Notes: generated by a model from the letters alone, not told the origin. Positions 34,623 through 43,880 are shown, counted from the stretch's first letter. The stretch is DNA of 64,000 bases from Terriglobales bacterium (GCA_035487355.1 DATHMF010000043.1:62001-126000), one strand, 5' to 3'. Program-made: numbers and translations.

Positions 34623-36494
34623 TTGCGCAAGTTATCAGCAGTAAGTTTGTTTCTCGTTTGCCTGGTCTTTCTGTTGAGTGCAGATTCTCGTCCGCAGGCG
34701 CCCGCTGAAGCTGGTCAGGCTGCTTCACCACAGCCGGCGCAAACCGGGAATCAAACGGCTCCCTCGCCATCCCAAGGGCCAGCACCTGCCTCGCCGGAAT
34801 CTTCTAAGAAGGCCCCACCCGCGGCGGTGCAAACCATGCAGCCCGGGACCGCCTACGAATCTGCAACGGTTCTCAGAGTAACCACACGCCTGGTCGTGCT
34901 CGATGTCGTGGCGACAGATTCGCACGGCCACGCTGTCCTCGGTCTCGAACCCACTGACTTCACCGTGCTGGAAGACGGCAAGCCGCAGAATGTCCGGGCC
35001 TTTGGATTTCAACATCCTGTTGCGGCTGATCCCAAGTCAGCAACGCCGGCTCTGCCCGCGAATGTTTTTACGAATATTCCACGCTTTCAACTCTCCAGCT
35101 CACTGAATGTAATCCTGCTGGATGCGCTGAACACTCCGCTTACCAATCAGTCCTATGTACGGCAGAAGATGCTGCACTACATCGAAACCATGCCCACGGA
35201 TTCACCCACGGCGGTTTATACCCTGGGACAGAAACTGCGCATGGTGCAAGACTTCACCACCGACCCTAATATCCTTAAAGAGGTGGTCAAGAAGACAGGC
35301 AGCCAGCCTTCGGCGCTGTTAGATAACCCTGCGGATGGAAGCGAAACGGTGCTCTATCCTCCAGGTTACTTCGATAACCTCCCGGAGCAGGCGCAGGCAG
35401 CGATCCAGAGCTTCGAGGCAGAGCGAACCAGCTTCCAAACCGACCTACGCGTCCGCTATACCCTGGAGGCGTTGCAATCCATCGCCCACTCGCTCGCCGG
35501 ATATCCGGGAAGAAAAAACCTTATATGGATCTCGGAGGCATTCCCGCTTTCCATCAATCCTGACTCCACTGTTTCTTCCAATCCAGAATTTGGGGCTATG
35601 CGGAGTTATGGAGACGACCTCGCTAAAACTGCTGAGATGCTGACCGACGCCCAAATAGCAATCTACCCGGTTGATGCGCGCGGACTCGTGGGTTTTACCA
35701 CCTTCTCCGCGGCCAGCGGCGGCACCGACCGGTTTGGCCGCAACATTCAGCTAGGAAATGCGCTCTCCCAGGAATCTACCGGCCTTTTCGCGGCACACGG
35801 AGCTATGGATCTGCTGGCGGAACGCACCGGAGGCAAAGCCTACTACAACCGCAACGACCTTGACGGAGCAATTCGCGATGGTCTCAGTGACGGCTCGACC
35901 TACTACATGCTGGGATATTATCCCGACAACAAGGAGTGGAACGGAAAGTTTCGCAAAGTGCAGGTCAAGATGGGCCACTCGGGTGTCAAGCTGCGCTATC
36001 GTTTGGGATATTACGCCACGGATCCGAAAGCTTACGTCAATGAAAATCCGGCGCAGCGTGCTCGTGAACTTGGCAATGCCCTGAGCCTGGACCATCCCGT
36101 TTCGACAGCTCTGTTCTTCGATGCCCGGGTAACGCCACCCTCGGAGCAGACTCAAAACAAGGTCAGCATTTTCTACGCTATTGATGTACATGCTCTCATG
36201 GTCGAACATAGCGATGACGGCTCAGAGCATGCCGATGTGGAATGCGTCGTACAGGCTTACAACGAAAAAGGTAAACCCGTGAATGCCAATGGCAACGTGA
36301 TGAAGGCCACTATGAACTCCGAAAATTTCAAGAAGACCATGCAAACCGGGTTTCCCTGCAGGACCGAAATTGCATTGCCGGAAGGAAGCTACCTGCTTCG
36401 GCTCGGGGTCCGCGACAGCCGCAGTGGGTTGATCGGCACGGCGAATGCGAAAGTCAATGTGCCCAAGCTCGCGGAAACTAAAAAGGCGCAATAA
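34623..36494 (+). CDS. VWFA-related Acidobacterial domain protein, paralogue 1
   Basis: 623 residues from TTG 34623, preceded by AAGGAG eight bases upstream; the same arrangement occurs in the paralogue 2.5 kb downstream. Signal peptide (RKLSAVSLFLVCLVFLLS), then a Pro/Ala/Gln-rich linker, then a conserved beta-rich start (TTRLVVLDVVATDSHGHAVLGLEPTDFTVLEDGKPQ) and a VWA-like domain with an ALNT..L and GRKNLIWISEAFPLS core, typical of the TIGR03436 family. Extracytoplasmic role unknown; members are hugely expanded in Acidobacteria. About 60-65% similar by eye to paralogue 2. Confidence 0.85.
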   Translation: MRKLSAVSLFLVCLVFLLSADSRPQAPAEAGQAASPQPAQTGNQTAPSPSQGPAPASPESSKKAPPAAVQTMQPGTAYESATVLRVTTRLVVLDVVATDSHGHAVLGLEPTDFTVLEDGKPQNVRAFGFQHPVAADPKSATPALPANVFTNIPRFQLSSSLNVILLDALNTPLTNQSYVRQKMLHYIETMPTDSPTAVYTLGQKLRMVQDFTTDPNILKEVVKKTGSQPSALLDNPADGSETVLYPPGYFDNLPEQAQAAIQSFEAERTSFQTDLRVRYTLEALQSIAHSLAGYPGRKNLIWISEAFPLSINPDSTVSSNPEFGAMRSYGDDLAKTAEMLTDAQIAIYPVDARGLVGFTTFSAASGGTDRFGRNIQLGNALSQESTGLFAAHGAMDLLAERTGGKAYYNRNDLDGAIRDGLSDGSTYYMLGYYPDNKEWNGKFRKVQVKMGHSGVKLRYRLGYYATDPKAYVNENPAQRARELGNALSLDHPVSTALFFDARVTPPSEQTQNKVSIFYAIDVHALMVEHSDDGSEHADVECVVQAYNEKGKPVNANGNVMKATMNSENFKKTMQTGFPCRTEIALPEGSYLLRLGVRDSRSGLIGTANAKVNVPKLAETKKAQ

Positions 36495-36556
36495 TGTGAT
36501 AATTCCGAGCATGAGGGGTTCCGCAGCCTTGTTTTGGCTGCAGAGCCTCAGATACA

Positions 36557-36636
36557 GGGTGAGCGAAAAGTGAGCGCCGTGCTGCGCGAACTTTTCGCGA
36601 GGGCGTAGCAGCCTGGGTTTGGCTGCGGAGCCCTTA
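36557..36636. repeat. GGGCTCTCGCGGC-type repeat (inverted relative to 51 kb)
   Basis: GGGTGAGCGAAAAGTGAGCG followed by CGCGAACTTTTCGCGAGGGCG and GGCTGCGGAGCCCTT is the degenerate reverse complement of the sequence at 51057-51140. Intergenic, between the first VWFA gene and the TfoX-like gene. Confidence 0.55.
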
Positions 36637-36663
36637 GATAGTTAGATAAGAGGATGATCCACA

Positions 36664-37083
36664 ATGGCTGCCATGCAATGGCGTAAATCACCCCAGCACC
36701 TGATTGAAACGTTCGAGGCAGTTGTGCCCTCGGCTCCCACCGTGCTCCGCAAGATGTTCGGATATCCTGCAGCCTTCGTGAATGGAAATATGTTCATGGG
36801 GCTTTTTCAGGAAGATATGTTTCTGCGCCTCTCCGATGCCGATCGCTCCGAACTGCTGCTGGTCAAAGATGCCAGGATCTTCGAGCCTATGCCGGGGCGT
36901 CCCATGGGTGAATATGTTGCCGTCCCTCCCGTGCTGCTTGCCAGCCAGGAAAAGCTTCGGCCCTGGGTGGCAAAAGCATTGCAGTATGGCGTGGCGTTAA
37001 AACCAAAGGCGGGCAAACCAAAGCCAGGAAAACCCACGCCCAAAAAAACGGCACGGCCTGCAGCCAGAAAGAAAAAACGCTAA
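36664..37083 (+). CDS. TfoX N-terminal-domain protein with basic tail
   Basis: 139 residues. Residues 8-105 match the TfoX/Sxy N-terminal fold (RKMFGYPAAFVNGNMFMGLF, MFLRLSDADR, EYVAVPPVLL). Full Sxy/TfoX competence regulators are about twice as long; this short form is widespread and of unknown role. Residues 112-139 are Lys/Pro/Ala-rich (KPKAGKPKPGKPTPKKTARP), suggesting nucleic-acid binding. It is inserted between the two VWFA paralogues. Confidence 0.78.
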   Translation: MAAMQWRKSPQHLIETFEAVVPSAPTVLRKMFGYPAAFVNGNMFMGLFQEDMFLRLSDADRSELLLVKDARIFEPMPGRPMGEYVAVPPVLLASQEKLRPWVAKALQYGVALKPKAGKPKPGKPTPKKTARPAARKKKR

Positions 37084-37169
37084 CAAGGGACGCCGCGTTG
37101 TGTCTCAATTTGGTTCTTTTAACTTTGTATCTTTTAGTTTTGTATCTTTCATCAAGGAGCTTTGATCGC

Positions 37170-39044
37170 TTGCGCAAATTATCGGCAATTCGTCTGACGT
37201 TCCTAAGCTTGATTTTCGCGTTGTGCGCCAGCTCTTACCAGCAAGCACAAGACCAGCCAAATTCTTCCGCAGCGGCTCAGTCTTCATCGGCCAACTCGCC
37301 GCAGTCTTCATCTTCGCAGTCTTCATCTTCAAAGCCGCAGCCTGGGACTGTGCAGTCAGGAGAGCCCGCAACCGGTCTGGAGTCGGCAACGGTCCTGAAG
37401 GTGACTACCCGCCTTGTCGTGCTCGAGGTCGTGGCAACGGACGCGCACGGACATGCGGTCCTCGATCTTGTGCCCAAAGACTTCACCGTGCTGGAAGAGG
37501 GCAAAGAGCAAAAGGTCAGCGCATTCGGTTTTCAGCATCCGGTGCCAACTGATCCTAAGTTCAAACTTCCGGCACTGCCGCCGCATGTGTTCACCAACAT
37601 CCCGCAATTTCCACCGGCGAGTTCCCTCAACGTAATTGTGCTGGACGCGCTGAATACCACACTGCCCAACCAGGCCTACGTGCGGGACAAGATGCTGCAC
37701 TATCTGCAAACCATGCCCGCCAATCAACCTATGGCTGTCTACACATTGGGACAGAAACTCCGGATGGTGCAGGACTTCACAACCGACCCCAGTATCCTTA
37801 AAGACGCCGTCAACAAAGTGGGCTTGCGCTCTTCCCCAGTGCTCGACAACCCAGGAGGTGGGCCGGAAGCGAAGATCTTTCCTCCTGGCTACCTTGAGAC
37901 GCAACAGGGGATAACGCCGGATATGATACAGGCCGTGCAGGACTTTGAAGCAGAGCGGACCAGCTTCCAGACCGACTTGCGGGTTCACTACACCCTGGAT
38001 GCGTTGCTGGCAATTGCCCACTCGCTGGCCGGATATCAATGCAGAAAGAACCTCATCTGGGTCACAGAAGCGTTCCCACTCTCCATAACTCCCAGGAGCA
38101 ACATCTCATCACCCAACATGACATTTGCGGGCACACGGAGTTATGAAAATGAGATTACAAAAACTGCGCAGGTACTTACCGACTCGCAAATCGCTATCTA
38201 TCCGGTGGATGCGCGCGGCCTTATGGGCTCCGATTATTTCAATGCTGCTAATGACGGTACCGACAAGTTTGGCAGGTCACTTTCAACCGGGCCACGCATG
38301 CAGAATGCATTGTCAGACGCTTCAATGCAACTTGTTGAGGCGCACAGCGCCATGGATTCGCTTGCTGAAGAGACCGGCGGCAAAGCCTACTACAATCGCA
38401 ATGACATTGATGGAGCAATTCGCGACAGCTTGAACGATGGTTCAACCTATTACACGCTGGGATATTACCCCGAGAACAAAGACTGGAATGGAAAGTTCCG
38501 TAAGTTAAAGGTCAAGGTTGACCGTGAAGGAATCAGGCTGCGGTACCGTCCGGGATATTATGCGGCCGATCCAAAAGAGAATGCCAATCAGGCTTCTAAA
38601 CTGCGTGAGCTCGAGCTTAATGATGCGCTGAACCTCGATCATCCAAATTCGACGGGTTTGTTCTTCCGGGCCGATGTGTGGGCGTCTTCAGAAAAAACTT
38701 CAAGCCAGGTCATCTTTAATTACGGAATTGATCCGCACGCCGTTGTGTTTGAACGCGGAAACGATGGATTGGAACATGCCAGCGTGGATTGCCTGGTGCA
38801 GGCATACAGCGAAAAGGGCAAGCTGGTGAACTCCGCCAGTAATACCGTGCAGTCCTCTTTGAAGCCCGAGACGTATAAGAACGTCCTGCAATCGGCCTTC
38901 CCTTGCAAAAATCAAATCGAACTACCCGCTGGAAGTTACCTGCTGCGGCTTGCCGTCCGCGACAATCGCAGCGGGCTGATTGGCACCACAACGGGCAAGA
39001 TCGCCTTGCCGTTCGCCCCTCCGCAACTAATTCGACGCCAGTAG
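37170..39044 (+). CDS. VWFA-related Acidobacterial domain protein, paralogue 2
   Basis: 624 residues from TTG 37170, with AAGGAG nine bases upstream, as in paralogue 1. Signal peptide (RKLSAIRLTFLSLIFALCAS), Ser/Gln-rich linker, then ESATVLKVTTRLVVLEVVATDAHGHAV-type core and the VWA-like region with CRKNLIWVTEAFPLS. Block-by-block agreement with paralogue 1 over the full length shows a tandem duplication with later insertion of the TfoX-like gene between. Some segments (PGGGPEAKIFPPGY) differ in length. Secreted or membrane-attached; function unknown. Confidence 0.85.
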   Translation: MRKLSAIRLTFLSLIFALCASSYQQAQDQPNSSAAAQSSSANSPQSSSSQSSSSKPQPGTVQSGEPATGLESATVLKVTTRLVVLEVVATDAHGHAVLDLVPKDFTVLEEGKEQKVSAFGFQHPVPTDPKFKLPALPPHVFTNIPQFPPASSLNVIVLDALNTTLPNQAYVRDKMLHYLQTMPANQPMAVYTLGQKLRMVQDFTTDPSILKDAVNKVGLRSSPVLDNPGGGPEAKIFPPGYLETQQGITPDMIQAVQDFEAERTSFQTDLRVHYTLDALLAIAHSLAGYQCRKNLIWVTEAFPLSITPRSNISSPNMTFAGTRSYENEITKTAQVLTDSQIAIYPVDARGLMGSDYFNAANDGTDKFGRSLSTGPRMQNALSDASMQLVEAHSAMDSLAEETGGKAYYNRNDIDGAIRDSLNDGSTYYTLGYYPENKDWNGKFRKLKVKVDREGIRLRYRPGYYAADPKENANQASKLRELELNDALNLDHPNSTGLFFRADVWASSEKTSSQVIFNYGIDPHAVVFERGNDGLEHASVDCLVQAYSEKGKLVNSASNTVQSSLKPETYKNVLQSAFPCKNQIELPAGSYLLRLAVRDNRSGLIGTTTGKIALPFAPPQLIRRQ

Positions 39045-39053
39045 CTTGATGCT

Positions 39054-40421
39054 ATGTCTTTAAGTCAGACCATTCGCGGGGTTACTTACAACTTCGACGG
39101 CCTCAAAGATGTGCTGGCGAAGGCCTCACCTGCGCGCTCCGGAGACGAACTGGCAGGCATCTGTGCTGCGAGCGCCGAGGAGCGGGTGGCTGCCCGGTTT
39201 GTGCTCGCAGATCTGCCGCTCAACCGCTTTCTCAACGAAGCCATCATCCCTTACGAATCCGACGAGGTCACGCGGCTGATCGTGGATACGCATGACGCCA
39301 GCGCCTTCGCCGCGATTGCGTCGTTGACGGTAGGCGAGTTTCGCGACTGGTTGCTGAGTGATGAAGCTACCGGCGAGGTGCTGGCTGCACTCGCTCCCGG
39401 AGTGACCCCGGAAATGGCGGCAGCGGTATCCAAACTGATGCTGGCGCAGGACCTGGTTGCCGTGGCTCGCAAGATTCGCGTGGTCACGCGCTTCCGCACG
39501 ACCGTCGGTCTTGCCGGAAGACTTTCAACCCGCTTGCAACCGAACCATCCTACAGATGACCCTGTGGGAATTGCCGCTTCCATGGTTGATGGACTCATGC
39601 TCGGCTCTGGTGATGCCGTCATCGGAATTAATCCTGTCAGCGACAATGTGACCACGGTCGTAACCTTGCTGCGGTTGATCGATCACGCCCGGGAAAAATA
39701 TGCGATCCCCACACAGAGTTGTGTGCTCGCCCACATCACAACCCAGATGGAAGCGTTGCGCCAGGGCGCACCGGTTGATCTGGTCTTTCAATCCATCGGC
39801 GGAACCGAAGCGACCAACACCTCGTTCGGCATCAATCTTGCTTTGCTCGATGAAGCTCATCAGGCAGCCCGCGAATTGCATCGCGGCACAATCGGCGACA
39901 ACGTTATGTATTTCGAAACCGGCCAGGGCAGCGCCCTCTCTGCTGGAGCGCATCACGGCTGCGACCAGCAGACGCTGGAAGCGCGCGCCTATGCAGTTGC
40001 TCGCCGCTATCGGCCGATGCTGGTCAATACCGTAGTCGGCTTCATCGGGCCGGAGTATCTCTACGACGGTAAGCAGATCATACGCGCCGGACTTGAAGAC
40101 CACTTCTGTGGCAAATTGCTGGGGTTGCCGATGGGCTGCGACGTTTGCTACACCAACCACGCCGAAGCCGATCAGGATGATATGGATACGCTGCTCACGC
40201 TATTGGGTGTAGCTGGAGTGAATTACATTATGGGTGTGCCTGGGGCCGACGACATCATGCTCAACTACCAGAGCACATCTTTCCACGATGCGCTCTATCT
40301 GCGCTCCGTCTTAGGACTGCGACCTGCGCCCGAATTTGAAGCATGGCTGGCGAGCGGGGAATCACAGCACCTCACGGTACAAGCGCTGCTCCCGGCCGGC
40401 GCTACGCAAGCCGTGCCATGA
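39054..40421 (+). CDS. eutB: ethanolamine ammonia-lyase large subunit
   Basis: 455 residues, the usual family length. Conserved EutB segments are readable: GSGDAVIGINPVSDN, QSIGGTEATNTSFGINLALL and MYFETGQGSALSAGAHHGCDQQTLEARAY, then GLPMGCDVCYTNHAEADQDDMDTLLTLLGVAGVN. With EutC it converts ethanolamine to acetaldehyde and ammonia using adenosylcobalamin. EutC overlaps it by 4 bases. Only nine bases separate it from the VWFA gene. No EutA reactivase, microcompartment shell or ethanolamine permease gene is nearby. Confidence 0.93.
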   Translation: MSLSQTIRGVTYNFDGLKDVLAKASPARSGDELAGICAASAEERVAARFVLADLPLNRFLNEAIIPYESDEVTRLIVDTHDASAFAAIASLTVGEFRDWLLSDEATGEVLAALAPGVTPEMAAAVSKLMLAQDLVAVARKIRVVTRFRTTVGLAGRLSTRLQPNHPTDDPVGIAASMVDGLMLGSGDAVIGINPVSDNVTTVVTLLRLIDHAREKYAIPTQSCVLAHITTQMEALRQGAPVDLVFQSIGGTEATNTSFGINLALLDEAHQAARELHRGTIGDNVMYFETGQGSALSAGAHHGCDQQTLEARAYAVARRYRPMLVNTVVGFIGPEYLYDGKQIIRAGLEDHFCGKLLGLPMGCDVCYTNHAEADQDDMDTLLTLLGVAGVNYIMGVPGADDIMLNYQSTSFHDALYLRSVLGLRPAPEFEAWLASGESQHLTVQALLPAGATQAVP

Positions 40422-41194
40422 CTATAGAGAAGACGAATGCGCGCGTCAGCAATCTCCGGCATTACACCCCGGCCCGTGTCGCATTGGACCGCGCAGGATC
40501 ATCCGTCACCACCCGCGAGATACTCGACTTCCAACTCGCCCACGCCCAGGCCCGCGATGCGGTCAATGCCGCGCTCGATGTCGGTTCACTCCTCGACGGA
40601 TTGCGCCAGCGCAACCTGCCATGTTGCGCACTTAAGAGTGCAGCGCCTGATCGTGCAACTTATTTGCGTTATCCGAATCTTGGCCGCACGTTGAGTGCGG
40701 AATCGGCTGCGGAACTCAACGCTGCTGCCTGCGATGTTGTCTTCGTGATTGCAGATGGTCTCTCCGCGCTGGCCGTTAACCGGCACGCGCTGTCTCTGCT
40801 CGATGCGTTGCTGCCATTGCTTGACCGTAGCGAGTGGTCCATTGCTCCCGTATGCGTGGTCGAGCAAGGACGCGTAGCCATTGGCGATGCCATTGGCGCG
40901 GCATTGCAGGCAAAAACTTCCGTGGTGCTCATCGGCGAGCGTCCGGGGTTGAGCTCACCCGACAGTTTGGGCGTGTACATCACCTGGTCGCCGCGCGCGG
41001 GACGCAGCGATGCCGAGCGCAACTGCATCTCAAATATCCGCCCCGAGGGGTTGGGCTATGCAGCAGCGGCCAATGTGCTGGCATTTTATCTGCGCGAATC
41101 GCGTCAACAGAAACTCACTGGTGTCAAACTTAAACAAAACGCTATTTCGCTGAGCGAAACTGCCTGTGGAAAACTTTCCCCCCGTCAAACTTGA
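40418..41194 (+). CDS. eutC: ethanolamine ammonia-lyase small subunit
   Basis: 258 residues from ATG 40418, overlapping the eutB stop as ATGA. Conserved EutC text: ALDRAGSSVTTREILDFQLAHAQARDAV, then DVVFVIADGLSALAVNRHA, VLIGERPGLSSPDSLGVYITWSPR and NCISNIRPEGLGYAAAANVL. The N-terminal arm is shorter than in enteric EutC (about 295 residues). The two subunits form the B12-dependent lyase. An upstream in-frame start at 40343 would add 25 residues lying inside eutB and is unlikely. Confidence 0.93.
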   Translation: MTIEKTNARVSNLRHYTPARVALDRAGSSVTTREILDFQLAHAQARDAVNAALDVGSLLDGLRQRNLPCCALKSAAPDRATYLRYPNLGRTLSAESAAELNAAACDVVFVIADGLSALAVNRHALSLLDALLPLLDRSEWSIAPVCVVEQGRVAIGDAIGAALQAKTSVVLIGERPGLSSPDSLGVYITWSPRAGRSDAERNCISNIRPEGLGYAAAANVLAFYLRESRQQKLTGVKLKQNAISLSETACGKLSPRQT

Positions 41195-41247
41195 ATCAAA
41201 CCAGATTATGCCCTAGCATATAGGGCGTTTGTCAGAGAGGACGAGTT

Positions 41248-41544
41248 GTGACTTTATCATTTGGTACACAAAAGTCGGGTGAAGATGGAATCGTAATCCT
41301 GGCTTGCCAGGGTCAAATTGTTGCCGGCCGCGAAGGTTCTGAGCTTCGGGAAAAAGTCCAGCAGCTCCTGAAGTACACGCCCAATGTTGTTTTGGATTTG
41401 GGGGAAATCAGTTATATAGACAGCAGCGGACTCGGCGTTCTGGTCAGCCTGTATTCCACGGCACGCGCCGCCGGCGGGAAGATAAAGTTTGAAAATCTGG
41501 TGACGCCGGTCACTTATATTCGTCCTACTTCGCTGGCTTCATAA
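41248..41544 (+). CDS. STAS-domain anti-sigma antagonist, possibly shortened
   Basis: 98 residues. The core is normal: GQIVAGREGSELREKVQQLL, VVLDLGEISYIDSSGLGVLVSLYSTARAAGG with the phosphorylatable Ser in IDSSGLG. After KIKFENL the usual last helix-strand (in the style of L-x-x-T-K-L-x-x-x-F) is replaced by VTPVTYIRPTSLAS, about 12 residues shorter than typical. Recent truncation or frameshift near the 3' end is possible. No kinase or phosphatase partner adjoins it; the rsb operon is 39 kb away. Confidence 0.78.
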   Translation: MTLSFGTQKSGEDGIVILACQGQIVAGREGSELREKVQQLLKYTPNVVLDLGEISYIDSSGLGVLVSLYSTARAAGGKIKFENLVTPVTYIRPTSLAS

Positions 41545-41600
41545 ACAATATCGAAATTCTGTGACCACCTTGCAGGCGGCCCAGATCCAAGAGCAATCAG

Positions 41601-42539
41601 TTACTCACTGCCAGGGATCGGGATTCTCTTCTTCCCTGCCAGCTCATCGGCCGTTTGCTGGATGTTGCGCTGTATGAAGTGAGCATAGAAGCCCCAGTTG
41701 CCATATTTCTCTTTTAATTCAGCAGTCACGGCATCGGCCAACTCTTGTCCTGACTTCCCTGCAGACTGGGCTTTCGCTATATCCTGTCGCAGAGTCATCA
41801 GGTAGTCGCGAAAGTCACGGACATCGGCAGCCGTGGCAAGGTCGCCGTGCCCGGATACAAAAGTCGCAGAAGGATGCTCTGCCAGCAGCTTATCGAGGCT
41901 CTGGATCCACGGTTGGGTGGAAGCGTCAATCAGGTTGGGCAGGTGATGTTGCCAGACCAGGTCGCCCGCAATGACCAGGTTGGCGTCGGGCACAATCACA
42001 ACGGAATCACCTCCGGTGTGCCCAGGCATATAGCGCACTTGAACCAACCGGGAACCAAGATAGAGATCAACAGCCTCCGAATAGACAATGTCAGGCAGTA
42101 CCAATGCTTCAACGCGGGCCTTGTCTTCAGGCTTGGGATTCGCTCCAAAAAACTTCAGGTTCTCAGTGCGTAGCCACCCACGCACGTTGCGGTGCGCCAG
42201 GATGGTTGCGCCTGCCTCGGCAAACACCGCATTCCCGCCGGTATGGTCGAGATGGTAATGGGTGTTGACCACGTACCGGATGGGCAGATTGGTAATTTTG
42301 CGAATCTCTGCCAGCAATTCCCTGGCTGGTTCAGCAGCTATGAACGTATCCACTACAGCCACTCCGTTGCCGCCGACAACAAAGCTCGCATTGCTGCCGG
42401 CTTTGCTGCCGTCGCCACTGATAGCAGCGTAAACTCCATCGCCAATCTTTTTGATGGTGAAGTTGGGTGTGTCTGCGCAAAAAGCAGACAGCGGAAATAA
42501 AACCGCGAGCGCGACAATGAGCGTCGTCTTTAGTTTCAT
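41601..42539 (-). CDS. secreted metallo-beta-lactamase-fold hydrolase
   Basis: 312 residues from ATG 42539 (the open frame extends upstream without merit). Signal peptide 1-21. Zinc ligands are complete: His94, His96, Asp98 and His99 in NTHYHLDHTGGN, then PGHTGGD, AGDLVWQ and SGHGD. The family includes B3-like lactamases, quinol and thioester hydrolases (e.g. SoxH/quinoprotein relay SoxH-like proteins with HxHxDH and ADP..). The substrate is not deducible. Stands alone, convergent with the STAS gene. Confidence 0.82.
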   Translation of the reverse strand: MKLKTTLIVALAVLFPLSAFCADTPNFTIKKIGDGVYAAISGDGSKAGSNASFVVGGNGVAVVDTFIAAEPARELLAEIRKITNLPIRYVVNTHYHLDHTGGNAVFAEAGATILAHRNVRGWLRTENLKFFGANPKPEDKARVEALVLPDIVYSEAVDLYLGSRLVQVRYMPGHTGGDSVVIVPDANLVIAGDLVWQHHLPNLIDASTQPWIQSLDKLLAEHPSATFVSGHGDLATAADVRDFRDYLMTLRQDIAKAQSAGKSGQELADAVTAELKEKYGNWGFYAHFIQRNIQQTADELAGKKRIPIPGSE

Positions 42540-42627
42540 GAGGCCGAATACTAGCACGGAAAACGGCCTGCGCTCGGAGCGCTGTTTACTCTTTCGTAAT
42601 TTTCTCGTCCTGCATTTTGACTTCGGC

Positions 42628-42930
42628 TTGAGGGACCCCCACTCCCCTTGCACGCTTGGGGTGCAAGCTGTAAGTCCTTTAAATACGTTTGAGAAAAACC
42701 AGAGAACTGTGCCTGCTTTATATAGAAACTGGTAAACATTCGGGCGAGGTGAGAGCCCCTCTTGGAGTTGGGTACGGTGGATTCTCCAGCCCCCAATGTC
42801 AGCAAGTAAATTTTTCAAAGAACCGAAAAGGCAATGCCTCACATCCCCTGGAGGATGCCTAGATACACTTCCAGCGACGATGATAATACGGGCTTCCTCG
42901 AAAGTTAATATTTTGATACCACAATGGCAC
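42628..42930. repeat. degenerate C-rich intergenic repeat, copy 2
   Basis: Shares ordered blocks with 2645-2960 (C-rich tract, GAGAACTGTG, TTTTTCAAAG, GATACACTTCCA, TTGATACCAC then TGG) and, at 42750-42765, CCCCTCTTGGA with the GAATCTACCCC repeat. It fills most of the 447-base gap between the lactamase-fold gene and the retropepsin-like gene. No coding gene is seen there. Confidence 0.5.
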
Positions 42931-42986
42931 TACGTGATGGCGAGACGCCGGCGCTACAGCACAGCCGGAATCTGCCGAGCCTCTTG

Positions 42987-43844
42987 CTATTTTTCGAGTG
43001 ACACCTGTGTATCTGCCGTGGCTGGAGTCAAAGTTGCGATTCTCCAGTGACCATCGAGTTTGTGGCACATGGCCAGGCCACGTATATGCAGTGGGTCCGG
43101 AGAAGCAGTGAGATTGAAATCGTACTCAAACCATATGGCTTCACCGATGACGTGAAAACTGCTGGCATGCATTTCGAGGTGGGTCCCGGACTTATCACCA
43201 AAATAGTGCTCATGAAAGTAGGCCAGCACCTGCTTGCGACCGTAGCTCTCTGGATTCGGTTGAAACCGCGTGATCTGCGAGTCAAGACATTCTGCGACCG
43301 TCTTTTCATCCGCAGCATTAAAGGCGGCGATGCAATGCTGCAGGTCGCGGTTCATTCCGGTGATGAGGCTGTCATCCCGTCTCTCGTCAAGGGTCGTGAA
43401 GTGGGCAATCCGGCGCTTGAAATCAATGGTGGCCCCCATTTTTTCCAACAGGTCAGCGCCCAGAATTCCGTCAATACGTCTGCCGCAATTCTTGCCGAGG
43501 GCTGAGAGGTCAACCGCAAGCATCTTGAGTCCAACCAACTTGTAACTGCCGATTCTCGTCTCCGGAAGACTGACTTCGCGCGCGCGGGTGTTGACAGTCC
43601 CGCTGTAGGAGGCAATCTCAACCTCTCTGGATTCGCCCAGAACGAAGGACTCGAGGTTGAGTAAAGAGCTGGCAGCGGTATCCACCAGGAACAACATCGG
43701 CTTTTTCCCAGCAACCTCAACTTGAATCGCAGGCAGGCGGCCGCAATATTCGAGCGGGATCTCCTGGGCAGGCAAGCGACCGCTGGTGAGCATGGAAACC
43801 AGAACCAGGAAGCTTAGCCAGATGCATGGGGGTGCAGGCTTCAT
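42987..43844 (-). CDS. retropepsin-like aspartyl protease fused to a SnoaL-like domain
   Basis: 285 residues from ATG 43844. A signal peptide (about 1-27, ending LPAQ) precedes a single aspartyl-protease-like domain: FLVDTAASSLLNL with Asp55 (D-T-A instead of D-T-G) and later GRRIDGILGADLLEKMGATIDF. Such single-lobe proteins dimerise to form the active site. Residues ~180-285 resemble a SnoaL/DUF4440 NTF2-like fold (MNRDLQHCIAAFNAADEKTV ... LDGHWRIATLTP). The two-domain architecture is unusual. It is divergent from the TetR regulator with the operator between, so it is the probable target. Confidence 0.7.
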   Translation of the reverse strand: MKPAPPCIWLSFLVLVSMLTSGRLPAQEIPLEYCGRLPAIQVEVAGKKPMLFLVDTAASSLLNLESFVLGESREVEIASYSGTVNTRAREVSLPETRIGSYKLVGLKMLAVDLSALGKNCGRRIDGILGADLLEKMGATIDFKRRIAHFTTLDERRDDSLITGMNRDLQHCIAAFNAADEKTVAECLDSQITRFQPNPESYGRKQVLAYFHEHYFGDKSGTHLEMHASSFHVIGEAIWFEYDFNLTASPDPLHIRGLAMCHKLDGHWRIATLTPATADTQVSLEK

Positions 43845-43880
43845 CCGTGCCGTCCTTAATCCCAAGCACTCTATCATAAA

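Noticed and set aside
34623..39044. Assembly duplication of the VWFA genes
   Set aside because: The copies differ too much throughout to be an assembly error; they are true paralogues.
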